Origin: Cyanobacteria bacterium OH_CDB_58
Lineage (GTDB): Bacteria; Cyanobacteriota; Vampirovibrionia; Gastranaerophilales; Gastranaerophilaceae
Direction: 5' to 3'
DNA: 11,427 nt
Assembly (NCBI GenBank): GCA_023435965.1
Contig: JAEZLC010000233.1
Coordinates: 1-11,427 of the forward strand
Part shown: one piece after another, positions 1 to 6,076 of the stretch
Layout of the letters: each line of letters begins with the position of its first letter
How positions within the stretch are numbered: the stretch's first letter is position 1
Program-made: the position numbers and the translations under genes
The notes under the pieces: generated by a model
Told to the model about the DNA's origin: nothing
The model's input: only the letters and a program-made list of their open reading frames with translations
Database searches by the model: none

Positions 1-128
1 TCTCTCGACATTCTGGCCGTATTTCCGTACACCATCTCATCAATAGCAAGGTCTCCAACTACCAAAACCTTGGGCTGAGAAATTTTCTTCAAATCTTCTT
101 TTAATTCCTGCTTATCCAATAAAAACAT
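1..128 (-). CDS. hldE: HldE/RfaE-type ADP-heptose pathway kinase, N-terminal fragment
   Basis: Only the first 42 codons are present; the gene runs off the left edge. The start is the ATG read leftward from 128, with a GGAG ribosome site (complement of 134-137) five bases upstream. The peptide begins MFLLDKQELKEDLKKIS, followed by the first beta strand VLVVGDLAIDE and then YGNTARMSR. This matches the N-terminus of PfkB-family D-glycero-beta-D-manno-heptose-7-phosphate kinases, where VGD(x)3-4DE..G...R.S.EAP opens the sugar-binding fold. In known systems the enzyme phosphorylates heptose-7-phosphate in the cytoplasm, on the way to the ADP-heptose of lipopolysaccharide inner core. Whether this copy also has the C-terminal nucleotidyltransferase half cannot be seen. 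Another PfkB sugar kinase is the main alternative. It diverges from the plus-strand genes. Confidence 0.65.
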   Translation of the reverse strand, partial: MFLLDKQELKEDLKKISQPKVLVVGDLAIDEMVYGNTARMSR

Positions 129-194
129 TAATACTCCATTATCAATTTGATTAAAATTATTACCTATAATATAATACTATCATAAAATAATTTG

Positions 195-200
195 TATAAT
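195..200 (+). promoter_or_regulatory. Candidate -10 box for the 278 gene
   Basis: A TATAAT hexamer preceded by TTTG lies about 78 bases before the ATG at 278, in the divergent gap between the minus-strand kinase gene and the plus-strand genes. No convincing -35 box is seen at the right spacing, and the AT-rich background makes chance matches likely. The same GTATAAT string recurs before trpS (1496-1502). Confidence 0.35.
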
Positions 201-277
201 AAAAAACAAAAAGAGCTACGAAAGCAGATTACCAAAGAACACTTCAATTGTTCTTAGAAGTTTTAACAGGGGTGAAA

Positions 278-799
278 ATGAGCGATAACTTATCTGAAAA
301 CAGCCAGAAGCAAGAAGAATTGATAGACAAACTCATACAACAGAACAGTGAAAATGCACAACCTGTTGGAGAAGCTGCATCTCAGAATGTTCTGACTGAA
401 CAAGAAATAAGTGCTTTAGGTCAAGTCGAAAATATCCAAAACCTCATCGCTCAGGCAGATGAAGAAGATAAACCGCAGCCTAAAACCTCGAAAAAATTCG
501 TAGTTAGCGTCCAAAATGAATTCGTAGAATTTTTTGAGGACCTTTCGGTAGAAAAAAGATCGTCGTTAATAAATGACTATCTGAAAAAAGAAATCGAAAA
601 CAAAGGCAAAAACAGATTAAGAAAAAAAGCGGTAAGGATTATCAAACACATCCTAATAATCTTGCTTACAATAGTAATAGGCTTCCCAATTATATTTTTC
701 TTGGTGAACACATCTATTCAAAGTACTCTAAAAAGTTATAACTATATGCAAGTGAACTTTGAAAGACTTTATCAACAAAAAAACATCAATAAATTTTAA
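278..799 (+). CDS. Unknown single-pass membrane protein with ribbon-helix-helix-like segment
   Basis: This 173-aa protein starts at ATG 278, preceded by AGGGGTG (268-274). An in-frame TTG at 248 is less likely because it lacks such a site. Residues 1-70 are polar, acidic and Gln/Asn-rich, so probably disordered. Residues 73-108 read as a short strand (FVVSVQ), a helix (NEFVEFFEDL) and a second helix (RSSLINDYLKKEI). That order and the RSxLIN..L motif resemble ribbon-helix-helix DNA-binding domains, but this is pattern matching only. A basic stretch (KNRLRKKAVRIIKH, 111-124) precedes one hydrophobic helix at about 124-144, followed by a short tail of about 29 residues. The positive-inside rule puts the N-terminus in the cytoplasm. 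The next gene starts 31 bases later, suggesting co-transcription. No named family is recognised. Confidence 0.7.
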   Translation: MSDNLSENSQKQEELIDKLIQQNSENAQPVGEAASQNVLTEQEISALGQVENIQNLIAQADEEDKPQPKTSKKFVVSVQNEFVEFFEDLSVEKRSSLINDYLKKEIENKGKNRLRKKAVRIIKHILIILLTIVIGFPIIFFLVNTSIQSTLKSYNYMQVNFERLYQQKNINKF

Positions 800-830
800 T
801 TGGAACAAAGAGACTCCAAAGAAAGAATAA

Positions 831-1466
831 ATGAATCCCAGAATTAACGACCAGGAAAAGCTGTCCTACATAGGAATATCACTATCTCCTACATCTACAA
901 CAGAATCGGCAGCGGCAATATTAGACAAAAACCTAAAAATAATAACGCTTGATAAACTTTTCTCAATGCAAGATGTTCAATACTTTTTGGACAATCTGCC
1001 GGGCAAAAGAAACTCCATTGTTCTCGTTTCCATTCCTGAAAACGAAACGCTTATAAGCAGCAAATGGAAATACAACTCAAGGTGCTATCAAGCTGTAAAC
1101 TTAAATTCTCCGATAAAAAACACGGACAATTGGGCCGACAGGTTTTCAACAAGAGGCTGTGAGTACTTTGAAGAGCTAAAGAACGGCGGAGCAGACATTT
1201 TCAGATTTGATATAGACAATATTAAAAAATCTATGGGATATTTCGCCCCGTTCAAACACAGAACTCCTACAGATTGTAAATCAATCCAGAATACATTAAA
1301 AATGAAATTTGGAATGAGAGAAATACCATCGAACATGCTTCCTGTATCTCAACTTGAAGCGATATTAGGAGCCTGCCTCGCCAGAACAATAGCAAACGGC
1401 AAAGAAAACGAGGATTACAAAAAGCTATATCAGTATTGCAATTTGGATGTTTTAGGCTTTTGCTAA
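831..1466 (+). CDS. Unknown 211-aa protein, possible RNase H-like (DUF429-like) fold
   Basis: The frame runs from ATG 831 (weak purine-rich AAAGAAAG upstream) to TAA 1464-1466, directly after the membrane-protein gene and probably in the same transcript. It is soluble, with no signal peptide or membrane helix. It opens with a strand-turn (YIGISLSPTSTTES, 13-26), then AAILDKNLKIITLDKL, and has a buried strand SIVLVSIPEN (62-71). A late helix (QLEAILGACLARTIANG, 174-190) resembles the C-terminal Asp-Ala...Ala helix of DUF429-type predicted nucleases with a ribonuclease H fold. The acidic residues expected for metal catalysis are not evident at the first strand (SLSPTS rather than GxD), so an active nuclease is doubtful. 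The fold is inference; the gene itself is well supported by length and codon usage. Confidence 0.65.
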   Translation: MNPRINDQEKLSYIGISLSPTSTTESAAAILDKNLKIITLDKLFSMQDVQYFLDNLPGKRNSIVLVSIPENETLISSKWKYNSRCYQAVNLNSPIKNTDNWADRFSTRGCEYFEELKNGGADIFRFDIDNIKKSMGYFAPFKHRTPTDCKSIQNTLKMKFGMREIPSNMLPVSQLEAILGACLARTIANGKENEDYKKLYQYCNLDVLGFC

Positions 1467-1492
1467 AATCACTTTATTAACAAAAGTTTTTT

Positions 1493-1512
1493 CATGTATA
1501 ATTAAATACATG
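1493..1512 (+). promoter_or_regulatory. Palindromic candidate -10/operator before trpS
   Basis: CATGTAT (1493-1499) and ATACATG (1506-1512) form a perfect 7-bp inverted repeat around AATTAA. A TATAAT hexamer (1497-1502) sits inside it, 36 bases before the trpS GTG, where a -10 box would be expected. No good -35 is seen. It may be only an AT-rich promoter, or a promoter overlapped by an operator for a dimeric regulator. Confidence 0.4.
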
Positions 1513-1537
1513 GTTTAAATTTATTGAGGTATTTAAG

Positions 1538-2560
1538 GTGGTTAAACAAAAATTAATGTCAGGAATGCGACCAACAGGCAAGCTTCATCTGGGGCACTAT
1601 GAAGGCGTTTTAACAAACTGGATAAAGCTTCAGGATGAATATGACTGCTACTTCTGTGTTGCTGACTGGCATGCACTGACTACAAAATACGACAAGACCG
1701 AAACCTTAAAACAAGACCGAATCGACGTTGTATTAGACTGGCTTGCTTGCGGCATAGATCCAAGCAAATCTACGATATATTTTCAGTCGCAAATACTTCA
1801 AACTGCTGAATTACATGTCCTTTTAAGCATGATTACTCCTCAAAACTGGGTGGAGAGAGATCCGACGCTTAAAGATATGGCAAAAATAATCAGAGGCAAA
1901 GACTCTCAAAACAAGAATGACAATATGCCTCAAATTAACTATGGCCTCTTAGGATACCCTGTTCTACAAACAGCAGACATCCTCACATTCAACGCATCTT
2001 TAGTCCCGGTAGGAACAGATCAGCTTGCTCACCTTGAAATCTCCAGAGACATAGCAAGAAGATTCAATCATATATACAAAACTGACTTTTTCAACGAACC
2101 CGCACCAAAACTTACCCAAATCCCTCTTTTAAAAGGTGTTGACGGGCAAAAAATGGGCAAATCATTTAACAATGACATAAAAATCTCAGATGATGAAGAA
2201 ACAACAGCTGCAAAAGTGATGAAGGCAATAACAGACAGAAGCAGGGCAAGAAAAGACGATCCGGGACATCCTGACAAGTGTGAAGTTGCATTCGAATACT
2301 ATAAAATTTTCGCAGATACTCCAACAACGCAAACTGTTGAGACAGAATGCAAAGCAGGGGCTAGAGGTTGTGCAGACTGCAAAAGACAGCTTGCAAAAAT
2401 CATAAATGAAAAATTCGCACCTATTAGAGAAAAAAGAGAAGAATACAAAAAAGATATAGACATGGTTTATGACATCCTCAATGAAGGACATAAAAAAGCT
2501 AAAGAAGAAGCTGAAACTGTCCTAAAACAGGTAAGAGATATAATAAACATTTCCATGTAG
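1538..2560 (+). CDS. trpS: Tryptophanyl-tRNA synthetase, probable [4Fe-4S]-cluster type
   Basis: This cytoplasmic class I synthetase charges tRNA-Trp using ATP. The 340 aa match the family. The HIGH-type motif is HLGH at 17-20 (within RPTGKLHLGHYEG), the KMSKS-type loop is KMGKS at 205-209, and GYPVLQTADIL (139-149) and VPVGTDQ (156-162) are typical tryptophan/ATP-site segments. Cysteines at 248, 271, 278 and 281 give C-x22-C-x6-C-x2-C, the exact spacing known for the iron-sulfur TrpRS subgroup first described in Thermotoga maritima, in which the cluster lies near the anticodon-binding region. The GTG start is chosen because GAGG (1526-1529) is eight bases upstream; an ATG at 1556 has no such site. 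No leader peptide or T-box is visible in the 71-base upstream gap, so amino-acid control is not apparent. Confidence 0.95.
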   Translation: MVKQKLMSGMRPTGKLHLGHYEGVLTNWIKLQDEYDCYFCVADWHALTTKYDKTETLKQDRIDVVLDWLACGIDPSKSTIYFQSQILQTAELHVLLSMITPQNWVERDPTLKDMAKIIRGKDSQNKNDNMPQINYGLLGYPVLQTADILTFNASLVPVGTDQLAHLEISRDIARRFNHIYKTDFFNEPAPKLTQIPLLKGVDGQKMGKSFNNDIKISDDEETTAAKVMKAITDRSRARKDDPGHPDKCEVAFEYYKIFADTPTTQTVETECKAGARGCADCKRQLAKIINEKFAPIREKREEYKKDIDMVYDILNEGHKKAKEEAETVLKQVRDIINISM

Positions 2561-2584
2561 AGAATACGATAATTGTTAAGCAAA

Positions 2585-2613
2585 TTGACAAGTTATGTTA
2601 AGAAAATTATTAT
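2585..2613 (+). promoter_or_regulatory. Sigma70-type promoter for the RelA/SpoT-like gene
   Basis: A perfect TTGACA (2585-2590), a 17-base spacer and TATTAT (2608-2613) make one of the best consensus promoters in the window. Transcription would start near 2620, leaving a leader of about 140 bases before ATG 2764. That leader holds a weak inverted repeat at 2682-2706 and no recognisable riboswitch. Confidence 0.65.
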
Positions 2614-2681
2614 TAATGTAATGTGAAAACAATCATCAATACTGGGATTAAGAAATGAATCAAAATATAGTGTGTGTTTGA

Positions 2682-2706
2682 GCTAAAAATCATGCTGTTT
2701 TTTAGC
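2682..2706 (+). other. Weak AT-rich hairpin in leader of the 2764 gene
   Basis: GCTAAAAA (2682-2689) and TTTTTAGC (2699-2706) can pair as an 8-bp stem around a nine-base loop. Only two pairs are G-C and the downstream bases are AAATTTTATT rather than a clean T run, so this is a poor terminator. It could be a weak terminator for trpS read-through, a leader structure, or chance. The rest of the 2561-2763 gap holds the promoter at 2585 and nothing else recognisable. Confidence 0.25.
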
Positions 2707-2763
2707 AAATTTTATTCAAAAAATGATTTTAATATATAGAGGACTTATATCAAAGGGACATAA

Positions 2764-4494
2764 ATGTCGCTGACTCCAATCGGACAAAATAATCAATATT
2801 CAGCCACATTTCGTTCGTCAAAAAATAATGTTTCGAATCTAAAGACCAATACAGTAGCAAATGCGTACCATTTAGACAAGGATATTTATGACGACGGAAA
2901 AATTAGTGCTAAAAAAAGTTTGAAACACTTTTTTAACGGCATAATTTCTCCTATAAAAATGCTTGTAAGCAGTCCTAAAAATATGATTATCGGAGCTGGT
3001 GCGATTGTGTCTTCAGCACTACTTTGTGCTGCGTTTCCCCCATTACTTCCAGTAATGGTTGCAACAGGCGTCGCAACCGGATCAATACAGCTTTTAAGCG
3101 GAGGGTATAAAGCCTTGACCGCAAAAACAGATAAAGAAGCGGAACAGGCATGGGAAAGTATCGGAAGCGGAACATTCTCAGTAGGAACATCAGCATTGGG
3201 TGCGAAAACATCTTTAAAGGCGGCCGGAATAGATAAAGTTGATGATTTAAGCTTTATTAATGCCACAATCAAATGCTTTAAAGAGATACCTGCAAGCATT
3301 TCTAAGTCAGTCAAGATGGCTAAAAACGGAACTTTTCTTACCAGTCTGAGAAATACCGTACTAAAACCAATAAACTATGCGGATGTTGATGATTTGGCAA
3401 AATTAAAAGAAGCCGGATACGATGCTGACAAATTGGCTGAAATAAAAAAATACAGCGAGATTTTACACAACGAAGGAATGAACTCAGTTTACCCTGACGC
3501 TAACTCCGGTAAAATGAGTTCTATCCAAGAAGTCATTGATATACTTCCGGAAGGACTAAAAGATAAGGTAAAAGTAAGAGTAAAAAGCCCTTCATCAATA
3601 AAAGATAAGCTAATAAACAAATTAACAAGCGATAAAAAGGCAATAAAAATAGATAACATAGATGACGCTCGCAATCAAATCGGCGATTTGATAGGAACAT
3701 GTATTGCCCTTGATAATCCTGACGAAGCACAAATGGCGATTCTTATAGACCACTTTGGTGACGCACTTAGAGAAGGTAAAATCAACTTCCTTGAAATAGA
3801 CAACTATAGAGGATCAGGAATTACCCCATATTTTTCATCCGATAATATAGACGCTCTAAGGGAAGCTGCAAGATCAAACAATGCAGATATCAACCCGTTC
3901 GAAGGTTTCGGTATCTGGGATTCTTCTGATAAAATAAAGCCGTCCGGATACACTACGGCACAGATAAACATAAAATATAAAGATGGTTCCCTCGGAGAAT
4001 TTCAAGTCCGAGGCAAAGGCGTTCAGAAACTTGCCAATGTGGAGCACATCCCGTATGATTTGAGACAAAGTAAAGATCTCTCAGCCGGAAACTTTTTATT
4101 AAGAAAACTATACAAACCACTTGAAAATTACGTCAAGTTGCTATCTAATGATGGATATAGTGAATACAATAGCTACCTTAACGCCTTATACAGATACTAT
4201 AGAAAAATAGAGGTAGGCACTCCCAATTTACAGAAACCAAAGATTACAGATTTTATAAAATCTAGCCCTTCTGAAGTCATAAGCAAGGATGCTAAATTAT
4301 CCCCGACAGAAATGAAGAAGGCATACGACACTATCCTTAAAATGCTAGACATCGACAACATTGAAACCCTGCACCAAGACGCAGGATGGCTAAAAACAAT
4401 ACCAAGATCCACAAGAAAGAAAGTTATTGTTCAAAACTTAACTACTTACTTGGCGGCAGAACCATATATTACAAAAGAAAACATTAATAACTAA
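2764..4494 (+). CDS. Membrane-segment protein with RelA/SpoT-like nucleotidyltransferase domain
   Basis: This 576-aa protein starts at ATG 2764, with AGGG six bases upstream. It has a polar N-terminus bearing ATFRSSK (14-20) and a Gly/Ala-rich hydrophobic region at about 74-112, long enough for one or two membrane helices. A linker follows to about 230. Residues 265-434 resemble the RelA/SpoT (PF04607) fold: VRVKSPSSIKDKL (271-283) like the RxKSxxSIxxK loop, GDLIG (307-311) like the metal-binding DxxG, GYTTAQ (395-400) where active enzymes have GYxxxH, EFQVR (412-416) like the catalytic ExQxR, and EHIPY (427-431) like the closing ExxHxxY. Asp, Tyr, Glu and the last His are kept. The His of GYxxxH is Gln, and the Arg after DxxG is Cys. 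Residues 440-576 are helical and unrecognised. No HD hydrolase or TGS domain is seen, so it is not a housekeeping Rel. Activity (alarmone synthesis or a toxin-type transfer) is inference. The 4510 gene follows after 15 bases. Confidence 0.75.
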   Translation: MSLTPIGQNNQYSATFRSSKNNVSNLKTNTVANAYHLDKDIYDDGKISAKKSLKHFFNGIISPIKMLVSSPKNMIIGAGAIVSSALLCAAFPPLLPVMVATGVATGSIQLLSGGYKALTAKTDKEAEQAWESIGSGTFSVGTSALGAKTSLKAAGIDKVDDLSFINATIKCFKEIPASISKSVKMAKNGTFLTSLRNTVLKPINYADVDDLAKLKEAGYDADKLAEIKKYSEILHNEGMNSVYPDANSGKMSSIQEVIDILPEGLKDKVKVRVKSPSSIKDKLINKLTSDKKAIKIDNIDDARNQIGDLIGTCIALDNPDEAQMAILIDHFGDALREGKINFLEIDNYRGSGITPYFSSDNIDALREAARSNNADINPFEGFGIWDSSDKIKPSGYTTAQINIKYKDGSLGEFQVRGKGVQKLANVEHIPYDLRQSKDLSAGNFLLRKLYKPLENYVKLLSNDGYSEYNSYLNALYRYYRKIEVGTPNLQKPKITDFIKSSPSEVISKDAKLSPTEMKKAYDTILKMLDIDNIETLHQDAGWLKTIPRSTRKKVIVQNLTTYLAAEPYITKENINN

Positions 4495-4509
4495 CAATGG
4501 AGAAGGAAA

Positions 4510-4965
4510 ATGATACCCCCAGTAAATCCTAATTATGTAATAAAGAAACTCAACGGAGTATCCTCTTTTAAGCAAAAAGCACCGTCTATTGATGAGACAA
4601 TAAAACAAACTGTAGACAAATTATTTAAAAGAGCAGAATACGAAGTTCCTGAATACGGAAGGCTGTTCAAGCCCGTAGAAGAAGAATTTCAAAACCCAGA
4701 TTTAACGAGCATCGCTAATAAAATAAAATTTTCAATTAAACCATCGACAAACCATCAAAATCAAACAGATAGAATTTTAAAGATGGACATATTCTCACTA
4801 AAAGGAAACAGCATCAGCCCTATTTTTGAATGTGCTGAAAAAGACAAACCCTTCGGTAAAAAACAGCTTTTAGAATACATTCAAAGCGAAAAATTCTTAA
4901 ACAGGATTAAAGAAGAAATTCTAAATGCTGACAAAGCTCTATTAAAAAGACAACTTGGCGATTAA
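4510..4965 (+). CDS. Unknown 151-aa partner of the RelA/SpoT-like protein
   Basis: ATG 4510 follows the preceding stop by only 15 bases and has GGAG (4499-4502) plus AAGGA (4503-4507) in front, so the two genes are almost certainly co-transcribed and perhaps translationally coupled. The product is soluble, charged and without membrane helices. It begins MIPPVNPNYVIKKLNGVSSFKQK, carrying an N-terminal SSFK (18-21) like the motifs in the 2764 and 10469 products. The middle is extended (GRLFKPVEEEFQNP, then strands IKFSIKPS, ILKMDIFSL and SPIFECAEK). The C-terminus is helical (LLEYIQSEKFLNRIKEEIL). No family is recognised. As a small gene tightly coupled to a nucleotidyltransferase-type gene it could be a neutralising, immunity or chaperone partner, but the sequence does not show this directly. 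Confidence 0.7.
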   Translation: MIPPVNPNYVIKKLNGVSSFKQKAPSIDETIKQTVDKLFKRAEYEVPEYGRLFKPVEEEFQNPDLTSIANKIKFSIKPSTNHQNQTDRILKMDIFSLKGNSISPIFECAEKDKPFGKKQLLEYIQSEKFLNRIKEEILNADKALLKRQLGD

Positions 4966-4999
4966 TCAAAAGAAAAATCCGGCAGTTAAAAAAATCAAA

Positions 5000-5020
5000 T
5001 TTTGTATTATAATTACAAAA
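5000..5020 (+). promoter_or_regulatory. Palindromic candidate promoter of the AI-2E transporter gene
   Basis: TTTTGTA (5000-5006) and TACAAAA (5014-5020) form a perfect 7-bp inverted repeat. Overlapping -10-like hexamers TATTAT (5005-5010) and TATAAT (5008-5013) lie within it, about 30 bases before the ATG at 5042. A weak TTAAAA (4986-4991) stands at -35 distance. As before trpS, the palindrome is centred on the -10. Confidence 0.4.
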
Positions 5021-5041
5021 TAATTTACGCTGGAGATTTTT

Positions 5042-6076
5042 ATGTTTTTTAAAGAAAACTTCAAAATCAAAAATATAATTTTCACACTTCTAATTGTATT
5101 CTTGATATGGTTCATTGCTCAAATAAAAGAAATTGCATTGCTTTTCTTTGGTTCATACGTAATAGCCTGTTCTTTAAATCCATTAGTAGACAGACTCTCA
5201 AGGCATATGAACAGAGGTCTGGCATCCACACTCGTTCTTGTAGGAATATTATTATTGATAATCTTATTTTTAATACCTATCTGCACGATATCCTACACGG
5301 AAATTCAGGCATTAATTAATGACTTGCCTTCGAAATTTAACCAGTTAATCGATTACTTGAGCAAAACTACAATAATGGGGCAAACAGCAATTGACTTGAT
5401 AAATATAGAATCAGTACTAAGCAACACTTCACAAATTGCCACAGACATTGTAAACAAATCCATAAATATAACAGTAGCATTAATGGAAGCAATAACTGTA
5501 GCCCTTTCAGTGGGCATGATAGTTTTTTACCTTATCTACGAGAAATCTTCAATAAAACATAGTGCTCTAAGACTTTTTCCGCCAAGAATAAGAAGAAAAG
5601 CACACAATGTTATGACTACTATAGAGGAAAAAGTCGGGGGGTACGTAGTTGCACAAGGGCTTTCAATGTCAACAGTAGCAATATTCACGGCAATTGGACT
5701 TGGTCTTTTGAAGATTGAATATTCTGTCTTATTAGGACTTATCGCAGGTTTGTTAGATATTATACCTATTGTAGGTCCTACAGTAGCATTAACTTTCGGA
5801 ATCCTTGCCGCTTTAGCCAAAGGTCCTATATGGATTTTACCAACCATTGGGATATACTTGATAGCGCAGTGGATTTCAAATAACTTCGTAAGGCCTCTTG
5901 TTTTTGGAAAGTTTCTAGACCTACATCCGTTGTGGGTAATCTTCTCATTTTTAGTGGCCGCAAAGTTCATAGGAGTCTGGGGAGTTATCTTAGCTCCCGC
6001 GATAGCTGCTCTTATAGCAACTTTATTTGATGAGTTTTATATAAAAATTATAAATAGAAGCAGGGATGAAATATAA
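5042..6076 (+). CDS. AI-2E family transporter (PF01594)
   Basis: This 344-aa integral inner-membrane protein has GGAG (5032-5035) six bases before the ATG. It shows the family layout: two N-terminal helices (about 11-45, with NPLVDRLSR at 46-54), a third at 61-84, a long soluble loop (85-145), then a helix-rich C-terminal half from 146. Hallmarks are DIIPIVGP (239-246), NNFVRPLVFGKFLDLHPL (280-297) and GVWGVILAPA (311-320). The family (TqsA, YdiK, YhhT relatives) is linked to autoinducer-2 or small-ion export, and in some members to Na+/H+ antiport. The substrate cannot be read from the sequence. Its last 11 bases overlap the radical SAM gene, so the two form one transcription unit. Its promoter is probably the palindromic site at 5000-5020. 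Confidence 0.9.
   Translation: MFFKENFKIKNIIFTLLIVFLIWFIAQIKEIALLFFGSYVIACSLNPLVDRLSRHMNRGLASTLVLVGILLLIILFLIPICTISYTEIQALINDLPSKFNQLIDYLSKTTIMGQTAIDLINIESVLSNTSQIATDIVNKSINITVALMEAITVALSVGMIVFYLIYEKSSIKHSALRLFPPRIRRKAHNVMTTIEEKVGGYVVAQGLSMSTVAIFTAIGLGLLKIEYSVLLGLIAGLLDIIPIVGPTVALTFGILAALAKGPIWILPTIGIYLIAQWISNNFVRPLVFGKFLDLHPLWVIFSFLVAAKFIGVWGVILAPAIAALIATLFDEFYIKIINRSRDEI

Noticed and set aside
1450..1468. TTTTAG/CTAAAA hairpin at the end of the 831 gene as terminator
   Set aside because: The stem has one G-C pair, overlaps the coding end and has no T run after it.
2886..3314. Minus-strand 142-aa open frame inside the RelA/SpoT-like gene
   Set aside because: It is an antisense shadow. The plus-strand frame spans 576 codons with recognisable motifs, and the antisense frame has no ribosome site or family features.
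2754..4965. RelA/SpoT-like gene as the housekeeping Rel of the organism
   Set aside because: It has no HD hydrolase, TGS or regulatory domains and has an unrelated hydrophobic N-terminal region. Length alone (576 aa) is misleading.
5536..5970. Minus-strand 144-aa open frame inside the AI-2E gene
   Set aside because: It lies opposite the conserved transporter C-terminal half. The product looks like a reverse reading of codons for hydrophobic residues.
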